Positions 26,642 through 35,523 of a stretch of DNA of 64,000 nucleotides are shown piece after piece. Position numbers and translations under genes: made by a program. Source of the DNA: Tissierellia bacterium. GTDB lineage: Bacteria > Bacillota > Clostridia > Tissierellales > Tepidimicrobiaceae. Every line of letters starts with the position of its first letter. Positions within the stretch are counted from its first letter, which is position 1. The notes under the pieces are model-generated. The model saw nothing but the letters and a program-made list of their open reading frames with translations, ran no database searches and was not told the DNA's origin. Location: NCBI GenBank assembly GCA_012839745.1, contig DUMS01000007.1, forward strand, positions 1-64,000. The letters are read 5' to 3'.

Positions 26642-26759
26642 ATTTTACTCCTTTGTGGTATAATTATAATGTTATTATAAAGTGTAAAAGCATATTTATT
26701 ATTAATTTCACCATTATTGAATTGCTTATACTCAAAAGTGTTAAATCGGAGGGATACTT

Positions 26760-27473
26760 ATGGAAAAATTAATAGATGAAATTGTGAAATGGATAAAGGA
26801 TAGAGTATATGATGCTAAAGCCAACGGGGTTGTTTTTGGATTGAGCGGAGGTATTGATTCTGCTGTAGTAGCAGCACTTGCAAAAAAAGCCTTCCCTGAA
26901 AGCTCCTTAGGAATAATAATGCCCTGCCATAGCAATCCAATAGATGAGGAACATGCACTGTTGGTAGCTGATGCTATAGGATTGAAGGTGGAAAAGGTGG
27001 ATTTAACCAGAACCTATGACGTTCTATTGGATTCCATTCCTTATAAATCAGGCAATAAGATGGCTCTGGCAAATATTAAGCCCAGACTTAGAATGACAAC
27101 TCTGTATTATTATGCTCAAAGCCTAGGATATTTGGTGTTAGGTTCCGGCAATAAGAGCGAACTTACAGTAGGATACTTCACAAAGTATGGTGACAGCGGA
27201 GTAGATATTCTGCCTATTGCATCATTTACCAAGACTCAGGTAAGAAAGCTAGCAGAGTATCTTAATATACCAAGGATAATAATAGATAAACCGCCTACAG
27301 CAGGATTGTGGGAAAACCAGACTGACGAAAAGGAAATGGGATTTAGCTATGATGTGCTTGATAGGTATATTGAAACAAAAACCGGCCCAGAAGGCATTAT
27401 TGAAAAAATTGAGCATATGAATAGAATAAGCGAGCATAAGAGAAATATGCCATCCATATTTAAGCCAATGTAA
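26760..27473 (+). CDS. nadE: Ammonia-dependent NAD(+) synthetase
   Basis: 237-aa adenine-nucleotide alpha-hydrolase-fold enzyme converting deamido-NAD, ATP and NH3 to NAD. The pyrophosphate loop GLSGGIDSAVVAALAKKAF is at residues 28-46 and LVLGSGNKSELTVGYFTKYGD near 128. There is no N-terminal glutaminase domain, so free ammonia is the nitrogen donor, which suits an amino-acid fermenter. ATG with CGGAGGGA upstream. Confidence 0.95.
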   Translation: MEKLIDEIVKWIKDRVYDAKANGVVFGLSGGIDSAVVAALAKKAFPESSLGIIMPCHSNPIDEEHALLVADAIGLKVEKVDLTRTYDVLLDSIPYKSGNKMALANIKPRLRMTTLYYYAQSLGYLVLGSGNKSELTVGYFTKYGDSGVDILPIASFTKTQVRKLAEYLNIPRIIIDKPPTAGLWENQTDEKEMGFSYDVLDRYIETKTGPEGIIEKIEHMNRISEHKRNMPSIFKPM

Positions 27474-27599
27474 TTTTTATTGAATGGCAGAAATTTTTTA
27501 CTTAAAATAATTATTAGAGGGTTTCAGTTTAAAATCATATTCAACCTCACATAAAATTGTGTTAAAATGTATTGGATATATTTAAGGAGGTAGAATTAT

Positions 27600-28343
27600 A
27601 TGTCAGGACATTCAAAATGGAATAATATAAAGAATAAAAAAGGAAAGGAAGACGCAAGAAGAGCTAAAGAGTTTACTAAGCTGGGAAGGTATATAATGGT
27701 GGCAGCCAGGGAAGGAGGTCCGGATCCAGACTATAATCCAGCTTTAAAGGCAGCTATAGAAAAGGCAAAGGCTGCAAACATGCCTAATGAAAATATAGAA
27801 AGGGCCATTAAGAAGGGCGTTGGAGAATTGGATAGTGGCTCCTTTGAAGAGATAACATATGAAGGATATGGACCAGGTGGAATAGCAGTTTATGTATCCT
27901 GTCTGACTGACAATAGAAATAGAACTGCATCTGATATAAGACATGCTTTTGATAAGGTAGGCGGAAACCTTGGACAAACCGGATGTGTTTCATTCATGTT
28001 TGAGAGAAAAGGATTGCTGTTCATTGAAAACAAGGATGGAATTACTGAAGATGATTTGATGCTGGAAGCCATTGATTTGGGAGCTGAAGACTTTGAGGTA
28101 ACAGAAGATGGATATGAAATTACAACAAGCCCTGAAAATTTTGATAAGGTAAGAGATGGACTGGCAAAAAGCGGATACGAGTTTACAGTTGCAGAGATTT
28201 CCTTCTTGCCAATAAATACAACTGTGCTTACAGATGAAAAGGATATTAGGAATATGATGAGGCTTATAGATATACTGGAAGATAATGATGATGTTCAAGC
28301 AGTGTACCATAACTGGGAAATGCCAGAGGATTTGGAAGCTTAA
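27600..28343 (+). CDS. YebC/PmpR/TACO1 family protein
   Basis: 247-aa three-domain protein beginning with the universal [28 protein letters not shown] signature (in part) and containing [16 protein letters not shown] and [31 protein letters not shown]. Members act as transcriptional regulators and/or ribosome-associated translation factors for proline-rich stretches; which applies here is unknown. ATG with AAGGAGGT 9 bases upstream. Confidence 0.95.
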   Translation: MSGHSKWNNIKNKKGKEDARRAKEFTKLGRYIMVAAREGGPDPDYNPALKAAIEKAKAANMPNENIERAIKKGVGELDSGSFEEITYEGYGPGGIAVYVSCLTDNRNRTASDIRHAFDKVGGNLGQTGCVSFMFERKGLLFIENKDGITEDDLMLEAIDLGAEDFEVTEDGYEITTSPENFDKVRDGLAKSGYEFTVAEISFLPINTTVLTDEKDIRNMMRLIDILEDNDDVQAVYHNWEMPEDLEA

Positions 28344-28378
28344 TGCAGGCTTAAACCTTTTTATAATGAATAAAGCAC

Positions 28379-28428
28379 TTCCTCTTTAAGCATACTACTA
28401 TAGTAGAAAAAAATGCTTAAAGGAGGAA
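28379..28428 (+). promoter_or_regulatory. Inverted repeat enclosing the SD of the 57-codon gene
   Basis: TTCCTCTTTAAGCAT (28379-28393) pairs with ATGCTTAAAGGAGGAA (28413-28428): 15 base pairs with one bulged base. The loop contains the palindrome CTACTATAGTAG. The whole SD AAAGGAGG is inside the descending arm, so an RNA started upstream would have this ribosome site closed. Confidence 0.6.
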
Positions 28429-28432
28429 AGCC

Positions 28433-28606
28433 ATGCCAACTGATACCAATTTCGAAGCAATAAAAGAGAGATTCAGAAATGCGGATGTAGACGGCAAAAT
28501 TGACATTTATACAAGTGTTCAGGGCTTAACAGTGGAGCAGTACAAGGAGCTTTTGAGGATGTTTCCTATTAAGTATTTAGACAAATTGGAGAAGGCAATG
28601 AGCTAA
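28433..28606 (+). CDS. Small conserved-looking hypothetical protein (57 aa)
   Basis: 57-aa soluble, amphipathic protein starting MPTDTNFEAIKERFRNAD and ending FPIKYLDKLEKAMS. The ATG has AAAGGAGG 5-6 bases upstream and the ORF is followed by a strong hairpin terminator, which together support a real gene. No signal peptide or membrane helix. I do not recognise the family. The centre (KIDIYTSVQGLTVEQYKELLRMFP) looks like a small helical bundle. Its ribosome site is buried in an inverted repeat. Confidence 0.72.
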   Translation: MPTDTNFEAIKERFRNADVDGKIDIYTSVQGLTVEQYKELLRMFPIKYLDKLEKAMS

Positions 28607-28612
28607 ATGGGA

Positions 28613-28642
28613 AAAAGTTGAAAGAAGCATCTTTCAACTTTT
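28613..28642 (+). terminator. Terminator after the 57-codon gene
   Basis: Perfect 12-bp stem AAAAGTTGAAAG / CTTTCAACTTTT with a 6-base loop; TAACTTTTA follows. Confidence 0.8.
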
Positions 28643-28702
28643 AACTTTTATAGAATAGACAAGCCCTGGCAATTATAGATAATTATATAAAGGCGGTGCA
28701 CT

Positions 28703-29380
28703 ATGGAAAGAATCGGTAAAATATGTATTGTAATTTTTCTTCCGCTTTTTATACTTCTGTTATCTGTCGAGTTAAACACATTTAATGAAGAATATTATAA
28801 GAAATCATTTGTGAAAAATAATGTTGAAACAGTTACAGGAAAATCCTTAAATGAATTAATGGATATAGCAGATGACCTGTTAGACTATCTAAAAGATGAA
28901 TCAGGTGAAGAAATACTGAAGTCTAATTTCAATGGAAGAGAAATATTGCATATGATGGATGTTAAACTTCTTTTTAAATACGGATACATATTAAAGGATA
29001 TAAGCCTTATAATTATTTTAGTTTCAACTTTTTATTTTGTGTTCAAGGGAAAGGTGGAAACCTTAGGAAAAACTCTATTCTATGGAATTTTCATCTGGTG
29101 GGGTGCTATTATACTTTTGTTCATACTGTCATTAAATGATTTTAACAAGTATTTTACATATTTTCATCTCATATTTTTTAACAACGACCTTTGGATATTG
29201 AATCCTAAAACTGATTTGCTGATTCAAATGCTTCCTGAGGACTTTTTCATGGGTATATTTAAAAATATTGTATTATTATTTTTTGCTATATTGTCAATAA
29301 TACAAGTACTAGCATACATATTCATGAAAAAGGGGAAGAGTATAGATGGAAGGATTAATAAACATAAAAAAGTATTTTGA
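28703..29380 (+). CDS. TIGR01906 / DUF1461 family integral membrane protein
   Basis: 225-aa membrane protein: an N-terminal helix (about 6-24), an extracytoplasmic segment of about 60 residues, then three hydrophobic helices (about 94-112, 123-143, 185-208). The pattern NEEYYKKSF...LNELMDIADDLLDYLKDES and FFNNDLWILNPKTDLLIQMLPEDFF is typical of DUF1461. Function unknown. The next gene overlaps it by 35 bases. Confidence 0.82.
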   Translation: MERIGKICIVIFLPLFILLLSVELNTFNEEYYKKSFVKNNVETVTGKSLNELMDIADDLLDYLKDESGEEILKSNFNGREILHMMDVKLLFKYGYILKDISLIIILVSTFYFVFKGKVETLGKTLFYGIFIWWGAIILLFILSLNDFNKYFTYFHLIFFNNDLWILNPKTDLLIQMLPEDFFMGIFKNIVLLFFAILSIIQVLAYIFMKKGKSIDGRINKHKKVF

Positions 29381-30266
29381 TTATATTAAGAGAAAGTTTA
29401 TACTTAACAACTACTATACCAGCACTTTGAAGAAGGGTAAGAATTTACAGGCTGCATTGCTGGATTTTGCATTTACAGTGGTAACTGTAATTGCCATATC
29501 GGGAATTATGATTTACTGGATAACAGAAGAAATATTTTTAGCATTAGCTACTGCAGTTGTACTGGGAATGGCTTATATATTCCTTATGGTGCTATGGAAT
29601 CGAAGGATAAGGCGTAATAAGATATTAAGAATTAACGAGAATATTGCTGATAGTGAGATAATTAGAGAAATTACCAGGAAAGATAATAGGGAGTTCCAGC
29701 TTTACATAAAGGATATACTTGAGAAGTTCTATAAGACTACATTTTATGAATACAACAGGTATATTGATTTTGTAGGGGAAATTAACGGAGAAATGTATGG
29801 GTTAAAATGCCTGAAAAGCTCTATGGATGCAAAGGTATCCTATAAGGAGCTGGAATTCTTTATGAAAGAAATGAATGAGAAAAACATAAAAGAAGGAATA
29901 ATAGTAACAAATTCATATTTTTCAGATGACCTGAAGGAGAAGACTGAATACCTGTTAATCGACTTCAATCAGATAAAAGCCATGTTAAAGGAAATAGGCT
30001 CATACCCTACGCAAAAGGATGTAGAGGATCTGATTATTGCAAAATATGACAATAGGAAGAGCATGTTAAAGGAGAAGTTCACATCTAAAGGTAGGGATAA
30101 GGTTTTAAAGTTTACAATGCTGGGAATTGTACTTATCATATATTCCAGATTTGTAAGCTATGAGATGTACTACAGGTTAATAGGCTTTGCCTCTGTTGGA
30201 ATAGGATTGATTCTTGCAATTTACAACATTGCAAAATACATCGAAGGAAGAAGGAAGGAAGTATAA
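29346..30266 (+). CDS. Membrane protein with a degenerate Mrr-like (PD-(D/E)XK) domain
   Basis: 306-aa protein. Two transmembrane helices (about residues 37-58 and 62-84) precede a soluble Mrr-like restriction-endonuclease fold (about 112-215), followed by two C-terminal helices (about 254-270 and 278-296). The fold is indicated by DFVGEINGEMYGL followed by EGIIVTNSYFSDDLKEK, which matches the second half of Mrr domains. The catalytic QxK position reads KCL (residues 154-156), so nuclease activity is probably lost, although D141 is kept. ATG within the end of the DUF1461 gene, SD AAAAGGGGAAG. Function unknown. Confidence 0.75.
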   Translation: MEGLINIKKYFDYIKRKFILNNYYTSTLKKGKNLQAALLDFAFTVVTVIAISGIMIYWITEEIFLALATAVVLGMAYIFLMVLWNRRIRRNKILRINENIADSEIIREITRKDNREFQLYIKDILEKFYKTTFYEYNRYIDFVGEINGEMYGLKCLKSSMDAKVSYKELEFFMKEMNEKNIKEGIIVTNSYFSDDLKEKTEYLLIDFNQIKAMLKEIGSYPTQKDVEDLIIAKYDNRKSMLKEKFTSKGRDKVLKFTMLGIVLIIYSRFVSYEMYYRLIGFASVGIGLILAIYNIAKYIEGRRKEV

Positions 30267-30294
30267 GACTTCTATCTTTAAGATAGAAGTCTTA
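30264..30294 (+). other. Strong hairpin between the Mrr-like gene and aroC
   Basis: Perfect 14-bp stem TAAGACTTCTATCT / AGATAGAAGTCTTA with a 3-base loop, starting at the upstream stop codon. Only ATTATGG follows, not a T-run, and the aroC SD begins 6 bases later. It may be a weak terminator, an mRNA processing/stability element or an insulator. Confidence 0.55.
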
Positions 30295-30312
30295 ATTATG
30301 GAGGTGGGATTT

Positions 30313-31431
30313 GTGATAAGATTTTTAACTGGAGGAGAATCTCACGGAGATTATCTTACAGGTATAATTGAAGGCTTTCCTGCAAAGGTTTTTCTTGATG
30401 TGGAATACATAAACCACCAATTAAGGAGAAGACAATTGGGGTATGGAAGAGGAGATAGGATGAAAATTGAAAAGGATGAGGTGGAAGTAATTTCAGGAGT
30501 AAGAAATGGATATACAACAGGAAATCCTATATCCTTAATGATAAAAAACAGAGGAAGCAACATAGAGCAGGTTGAAATAACAAGGCCAAGGCCTGGCCAC
30601 GGGGACCTGGCAGGGACGTTGAAATACAATTATGAAGGAGGTAGAAATGTACTTGAAAGGGCAAGTGCCAGAGAAACTGCAATGAGGGTGGCTGTAGGCA
30701 GCATCTGCAAACTGTTTCTAAGAAGTTTTAGCATTAACATATACAGCCATGTAGTGCAGATAGGTAAGGTAAAGGCAAACAAGCTGTATGATAGATGGGA
30801 TGAAGAAGAACTAGAAAGAGCAGATAAATCTCCTGTAAGATGTTTGGACAAGGAGTCTGAAAATCTTATGATAATGGAAATTGAAAAAGCAAAGGAAAAT
30901 GGCGATACATTAGGTGGAGTAGTTGAAGTAATAGGCAAGAACATTCCTGTAGGATTAGGAAGCTTTGCTAACTGGGACAGAAGAATTGACTCCAGGATTG
31001 CTCAATGCATTATGAGCATACCTGGTATTAAGGGGATAGAGTTTGGGTTGGGGTTTGAAATGGCAAATAGATATGGCTCGCAGGTTCATGATGAAATATT
31101 TTATAAGGACGGATTTTACAGGGCAACAAACAATGCAGGAGGAATAGAAGCTGGAGTAACAAATGGAGAGGATATAGTGTTTAGAATGGTCATGAAACCA
31201 ATTCCAACACTAAGAAAGCCCCTTAGGACTGTTGATATAAAATCAAAAGAAAGTACAGTTGCTCAATTTGAAAGGTCAGACATATCAGCAGTTCCAGCAG
31301 CAGGCATAGTTGCTGAAAGCATGCTGGCTTATGTATTAGCTAATGAAATAATGCTTAAATTTGGAGGAGATAGTCTAGATGAAATCCTTTCAAGCTATAA
31401 TAGATATCTGGAAGTTATAAAAAACAGATAA
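30313..31431 (+). CDS. aroC: Chorismate synthase
   Basis: 372-aa FMN-dependent enzyme converting EPSP to chorismate, the last step of the shikimate pathway. Signatures GGESHGDYLTGIIEGFPA at the start, RRRQLGYGRGDRMKIE, RPRPGHGDLAGTLKY and RASARETAMRVAVG are all present. GTG 30313 with GGAGGTG 7 bases upstream gives the canonical VIRFLTGGESHG start; upstream in-frame codons lie in the previous gene. First of aroC-aroB-aroA. Confidence 0.97.
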   Translation: MIRFLTGGESHGDYLTGIIEGFPAKVFLDVEYINHQLRRRQLGYGRGDRMKIEKDEVEVISGVRNGYTTGNPISLMIKNRGSNIEQVEITRPRPGHGDLAGTLKYNYEGGRNVLERASARETAMRVAVGSICKLFLRSFSINIYSHVVQIGKVKANKLYDRWDEEELERADKSPVRCLDKESENLMIMEIEKAKENGDTLGGVVEVIGKNIPVGLGSFANWDRRIDSRIAQCIMSIPGIKGIEFGLGFEMANRYGSQVHDEIFYKDGFYRATNNAGGIEAGVTNGEDIVFRMVMKPIPTLRKPLRTVDIKSKESTVAQFERSDISAVPAAGIVAESMLAYVLANEIMLKFGGDSLDEILSSYNRYLEVIKNR

Positions 31432-31440
31432 GGTGGTATT

Positions 31441-32499
31441 ATGGAAATAACGATTGGATACAACATATTGGATAAAATAAAAGGCTGTTTATCAAAACTG
31501 GGTGCAAACAGAGTCTATACAATAGTAGATGAAAATGTATATAAAATGCATGAAAAAAAAGTAAGAGAACTGGTAGAAGGATTGAATAATATATTCTATA
31601 TTATGCCTTCAGGCGAGAATACTAAATCCATTGAGCATGTCCTAAGGGTTTATGATGACCTGATAGAAAAAAGGGTTGATAGGAATACTGTTATAATAAG
31701 CATAGGCGGCGGTGTAACAGGCGATATTTCGGGATTTATAGCCTCTACATTTAAAAGGGGGCTTAAATACATTCAAATTCCAACCACTTTATTGGCACAG
31801 GTGGACAGCAGCATTGGAGGAAAAGTAGGTATTAATTACAAAGGATATAAGAACATAATAGGTTCATTTTATTTTCCTGAAAACACTATTATTGATATCA
31901 GCTTTCTAGAAACATTGGATAGAAGGCAGGTTACATCTGGATTAGGGGAAATACTAAAATATGGCTTGATTTCCGATTATGAGTTTTTTAGATTTGTAAG
32001 CAAGAGTATTAATAGTATTTACAGCTGCAATAATGAAGTACTTTTGCCAATAATAAAAAGGGCTGTTTCCATAAAGGAGAGTATAGTAAATCAGGATATA
32101 ACTGATAGAGGTCATAGAAAGATATTGAATTTCGGACATACAATAGGGCATTCTATAGAAAGCTTTTATGGGTTTAACAGATATAACCATGGAGAAGCAG
32201 TGATGCTGGGGATTATGTATGAATCAAATATAGCAAAGTACATGGGGTTGATAAGTGAAGAATACTTTATGGAGATATGTGAAATACTGCAAAAAATAGT
32301 TATGCCAGTCCAATTTAATGATGAAGAAATAGATGAGCTGTTGAATAAGATGGAAAATGACAAGAAAAACCAGAAGGATGGCATTGCTTTCATATTGCCG
32401 GTAGCAAAAGGAAAAGTTGATATATTTAATAGTATAGAAAAGGAATTAATCATAAAAAGCTTAAAGGGTGAGTGGATTGAGAATTATAGGAAACAATAA
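31441..32499 (+). CDS. aroB: 3-dehydroquinate synthase
   Basis: 352-aa NAD- and metal-dependent enzyme making 3-dehydroquinate from DAHP. The conserved core GGGVTGDISGFIASTFKRGLKYIQIPTTLLAQVDSSIGGKVGIN (in parts, about residues 97-140) and metal ligands in LNFGHTIGHSIE and NHGEAVMLGI are present. Begins 10 bases after aroC; its end overlaps aroA. Confidence 0.97.
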   Translation: MEITIGYNILDKIKGCLSKLGANRVYTIVDENVYKMHEKKVRELVEGLNNIFYIMPSGENTKSIEHVLRVYDDLIEKRVDRNTVIISIGGGVTGDISGFIASTFKRGLKYIQIPTTLLAQVDSSIGGKVGINYKGYKNIIGSFYFPENTIIDISFLETLDRRQVTSGLGEILKYGLISDYEFFRFVSKSINSIYSCNNEVLLPIIKRAVSIKESIVNQDITDRGHRKILNFGHTIGHSIESFYGFNRYNHGEAVMLGIMYESNIAKYMGLISEEYFMEICEILQKIVMPVQFNDEEIDELLNKMENDKKNQKDGIAFILPVAKGKVDIFNSIEKELIIKSLKGEWIENYRKQ

Positions 32500-33760
32500 A
32501 GGACTGAAAGGAGAAATAACAGTTCCAGGAGACAAGTCAATATCCCACAGGAGTATTATTATAAGTTCCATATCTGATGGGAAATCAGCAATAAGGAACC
32601 TGTTGGAATCAGAGGATGTACAAAGGACCATTGAGGCTTTTAGAAACATGGGAGTAAGCATAACAAAAGCTGAAGACAGATATTTTGTAGAAGGCGTAGG
32701 ATTATATGGATTAAAGAAGCCAGACAAAGTAATTGATTGTGGCAATTCCGGCACAACTGCAAGGCTTTTGTGTGGAGTTTTGGCAGGACAAAGCTTTAGC
32801 TCAGCATTGATAGGAGATCAATCCTTGTCCAAAAGGCCTATGGACAGGGTAATAATCCCCCTTAGGAATATGGGTGCTAAAATTGAGGGAAGAGAAAATA
32901 AATATCTGCCAATATATATAAGCCCAGCTGATAATAAGCTTAATTCCATTGATTATGAGCTTCCTGTAGCAAGTGCCCAGGTAAAGTCTGCTTTATTGTT
33001 GGCAACCCTATATGCTCAAGGCAGTACATCCATTATAGAAAATAAGGTTACAAGAGACCATACAGAAAGGATGCTAGAATATTTTGGATGCAAAATATAT
33101 AAAGAAGGCAATGTAATATGTATGGATTCAAATTACCCTCCTTCAGGTAGGGATTTGTATGTGCCAGGGGATATTTCCTCTGCGTCATATTTTATCGTAG
33201 CAGCAACACTTATAGAAGGCTCTGTTTTAACAATTAAAAATGTAGGCATTAATCCTACAAGGACTGGAATAATATCAGTATTAAACAGCATGGGGGCAGA
33301 TATAAGTATAACTAACTATAAGGAGTTAAACAATGAGCCTATAGGGGATATACATGTTAGGTATTCTACATTAAAGGGTATAACAATAGGAGGAAATACA
33401 ATTGGAAGGCTAATTGATGAAATACCCGTATTAGCAGTTGCAGCTTCCCTCGCACAGGGTATAACTGTAATAAGGGATGCTGAAGAGCTTAGGTATAAGG
33501 AAAGTAACAGGATAAGTACCATATCATCTGAGCTTAGGAAAATGGGAGCCAATATCCGAGAGTTGGAAGACGGACTTGTAATTGAAGGTGTAAAGGAGTT
33601 AAAACCCTCAAAACTGGATTCCCATAGCGACCATAGGATTGCCATGGCACTATCCATTGCAGCTTTAAAAGCAAAAGGTGAATCATTTATTTCAGGTCAT
33701 GAATGTGTAAGCATATCCTATCCGGATTTTTATAATACATTATACAATTTATCATATTAA
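32477..33760 (+). CDS. aroA: 3-phosphoshikimate 1-carboxyvinyltransferase (EPSP synthase)
   Basis: 427-aa enzyme joining PEP and shikimate-3-phosphate. Motifs: PGDKSISHRSII at the start (substrate Lys/Ser), DCGNSGTTARLL (about residue 90), LSKRPMDRVI, and late RYKESNRISTISSELRKMGA and DSHSDHRIAMAL. TTG 32477 is preferred because AAAGGGTGA lies 6 bases upstream, with GTG 32468 falling inside this SD. It overlaps aroB by 23 bases. No shikimate kinase, aroE or pheA gene follows in the window. Confidence 0.96.
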   Translation: MRIIGNNKGLKGEITVPGDKSISHRSIIISSISDGKSAIRNLLESEDVQRTIEAFRNMGVSITKAEDRYFVEGVGLYGLKKPDKVIDCGNSGTTARLLCGVLAGQSFSSALIGDQSLSKRPMDRVIIPLRNMGAKIEGRENKYLPIYISPADNKLNSIDYELPVASAQVKSALLLATLYAQGSTSIIENKVTRDHTERMLEYFGCKIYKEGNVICMDSNYPPSGRDLYVPGDISSASYFIVAATLIEGSVLTIKNVGINPTRTGIISVLNSMGADISITNYKELNNEPIGDIHVRYSTLKGITIGGNTIGRLIDEIPVLAVAASLAQGITVIRDAEELRYKESNRISTISSELRKMGANIRELEDGLVIEGVKELKPSKLDSHSDHRIAMALSIAALKAKGESFISGHECVSISYPDFYNTLYNLSY

Positions 33761-33761
33761 T

Positions 33762-33790
33762 TTGATTTTTTTATTGGAAATTAATATAAT
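33762..33790 (+). promoter_or_regulatory. SigA-type promoter of pduL-deoC
   Basis: TTGATT (33762-33767), 17-bp spacer, TATAAT (33785-33790); transcription start near 33797, leader of about 27 bases. Confidence 0.75.
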
Positions 33791-33823
33791 TTATACGAGA
33801 ATACATTAAAAGGAGGAAATATT

Positions 33824-34411
33824 ATGGGACTTAAATTACCTATAGCATTATCAAATAGGCACATTCACTTAAGTCAGGAGGATTTGAATACTCTTTTTGG
33901 TGAAGGATATGAATTAACTTTTAAAAAGGCATTATCACAGCCTGGTCAATATGCTTGTGAAGAAAAAGTTGATATAATAGGTCCAAAGGGAACATTAAAA
34001 GGAGTAAGAGTATTGGGACCGGTTAGAAAAAGTACACAAGTTGAAGTATCCATATCTGATGCCATTAAGCTAGGAGTTGAGCCAGTTGTTAGAAATTCTG
34101 GAGATATTGATGGAACACCAGGTGCAAAGATAGTAGGCCCAAAGGGCGAGATAGAAATAGACAAGGGAGTTATTGTAGCTGCAAGGCATATTCATATGCA
34201 TACTGATGATGCAGAAAGATTTGGAGTTAAGGATGGAGATATAGTAAAGGTTAGAACTGAAGGCATTAGGGCATTGGTATTCGAAAATGTACTGATTAGG
34301 TCTGGCGCAACCCATGCACTGGAGATGCATGTTGACATAGAGGAAGGAAATGCAGCAGGAGTAAAAAACGGAGATATGGTTGAATTAATAAAAAAAGAGG
34401 TGTTAATATGA
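33824..34411 (+). CDS. pduL: PduL-type phosphate acyltransferase
   Basis: 195-aa phosphotransacetylase of the PduL family, interconverting acyl-CoA and acyl phosphate. Zinc-binding [11 protein letters not shown] (residues 10-20) and [16 protein letters not shown] (about 122-137), with two beta-barrel repeats, are diagnostic. There is no N-terminal encapsulation extension, so it is likely a cytosolic Pta that makes acetyl phosphate for ATP synthesis, rather than a microcompartment enzyme. SD AAAAGGAGG. The stop overlaps the deoC start (ATGA). Confidence 0.95.
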   Translation: MGLKLPIALSNRHIHLSQEDLNTLFGEGYELTFKKALSQPGQYACEEKVDIIGPKGTLKGVRVLGPVRKSTQVEVSISDAIKLGVEPVVRNSGDIDGTPGAKIVGPKGEIEIDKGVIVAARHIHMHTDDAERFGVKDGDIVKVRTEGIRALVFENVLIRSGATHALEMHVDIEEGNAAGVKNGDMVELIKKEVLI

Positions 34412-35055
34412 ATATTGCTTCAAAAATTGACCATACACTTCTAAAACCTGAAGCTACTTCAGATATGATAGAAAATCTATGTAAGGAAGCTGTGGAATTT
34501 GGATTTGCAGCAGTATGTGTTAATCCATATTATGTGAAGATGGCTAAAAGCTTGCTTCAAGGCTCAAATGTAAAGGTGGCCACTGTAGTAGGATTCCCCT
34601 TGGGAGCAAATACTTCAGAAGTGAAAGCCTTTGAAGCCAGGAAGGCTGTAGAGGATGGCGCAGATGAAATTGATATGGTCATAAACATAGGTGCCCTGAA
34701 AAGTAAGGAATATGATTACGTACTAGATGATTTAAAAGCTGTTGTTGAGGCTGTAAAAGGCAAGGCAATAGTGAAGGTTATCATAGAAACCTGCCTGCTC
34801 AGCGAAGAGGAAAAAATAAAGGCTTGTGAACTTTCCAGAGAAGCAGGTGCAGATTATGTTAAAACTTCTACAGGGTTTAGCACTGGCGGAGCAACTGTAG
34901 AAGATGTCATGCTTATGAAAAAAACCATAGGAGATTCTATGAAGATTAAAGCCTCTGGAGGTATAAGGGATTATAAAACTGCAATGGTTATGATAGAGGC
35001 AGGGGCTTCCAGAATAGGTGCCAGCTCATCTGTGAAAATTGTAAAAGGGGAGTAA
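34408..35055 (+). CDS. deoC: Deoxyribose-phosphate aldolase
   Basis: 215-aa class I aldolase cleaving 2-deoxyribose-5-phosphate to acetaldehyde and glyceraldehyde-3-phosphate. The Schiff-base lysine is in [17 protein letters not shown] (about residue 152), with a second active-site Lys in [14 protein letters not shown]. It overlaps pduL by 4 bases; the pairing is metabolically sensible if acetaldehyde is oxidised to acetyl-CoA and then acetyl phosphate. Confidence 0.96.
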   Translation: MNIASKIDHTLLKPEATSDMIENLCKEAVEFGFAAVCVNPYYVKMAKSLLQGSNVKVATVVGFPLGANTSEVKAFEARKAVEDGADEIDMVINIGALKSKEYDYVLDDLKAVVEAVKGKAIVKVIIETCLLSEEEKIKACELSREAGADYVKTSTGFSTGGATVEDVMLMKKTIGDSMKIKASGGIRDYKTAMVMIEAGASRIGASSSVKIVKGE

Positions 35056-35060
35056 AATGT

Positions 35061-35100
35061 AAAGCTAATTAAGTATACTTAATTAGCTTTATATTTTATT
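35061..35100 (+). terminator. Rho-independent terminator after deoC
   Basis: Perfect 30-base palindrome (AAAGCTAATTAAGTA and its complement), then ATATTTTATT. Confidence 0.85.
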
Positions 35101-35109
35101 GATTAATTT

Positions 35110-35138
35110 ATGACATACAGGGTAAAATTGTTTATGAT
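35110..35138 (+). promoter_or_regulatory. SigA-type promoter of the encapsulin operon
   Basis: ATGACA (35110-35115), 17-bp spacer, TATGAT (35133-35138); one mismatch in each hexamer. Leader of about 22 bases. Confidence 0.6.
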
Positions 35139-35166
35139 AGTATTAGAAACAAAAGGAGGAGATAAA

Positions 35167-35523
35167 ATGAGCCAATATCATGAACCTGTGGAATACCTGG
35201 ATGAAAAGGCAAAGGATATTGTAAGGGCTTTGAATAGTTTAAAGGAAGAAATAGAAGCAGTTGACTGGTACAATCAAAGGGTTGTGGCAACTAAGGACGA
35301 AGAGCTGAAGGCAATTATGGCACACAACAGGGATGAAGAAATAGAACATGCCTGCATGACATTAGAATGGCTGAGAAGAAACATGCCTGGCTGGGATGAA
35401 CAGTTAAGAACCTATTTATTTACAGAAGGACCTGTAACAGAAGTAGAAGAAGCATCCACAGGAGTTTCAGAGAATTCTTCATCATTAAGCATAGGGGATT
35501 TAAAAGAAAGGAGTGGTAGGTAA
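35167..35523 (+). CDS. Encapsulated ferritin-like protein (EncFtn) cargo
   Basis: 118-aa EncFtn-family ferroxidase that is packed inside encapsulin nanocompartments and oxidises Fe(II) for storage. The core EEIEAVDWYNQRV and HNRDEEIEHACMTLEWLRRNMPGW matches known EncFtn proteins; E58xxH61 and the Glu cluster at 27-30 supply the dimer-interface iron site. The C-terminus SLSIGDLKERSGR after a Ser-rich linker is a cargo-loading peptide. ATG 35167 has AAAGGAGGAG upstream; a longer in-frame start at 35110 overlaps the promoter. The shell gene starts on the last base of the stop codon. Confidence 0.94.
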   Translation: MSQYHEPVEYLDEKAKDIVRALNSLKEEIEAVDWYNQRVVATKDEELKAIMAHNRDEEIEHACMTLEWLRRNMPGWDEQLRTYLFTEGPVTEVEEASTGVSENSSSLSIGDLKERSGR

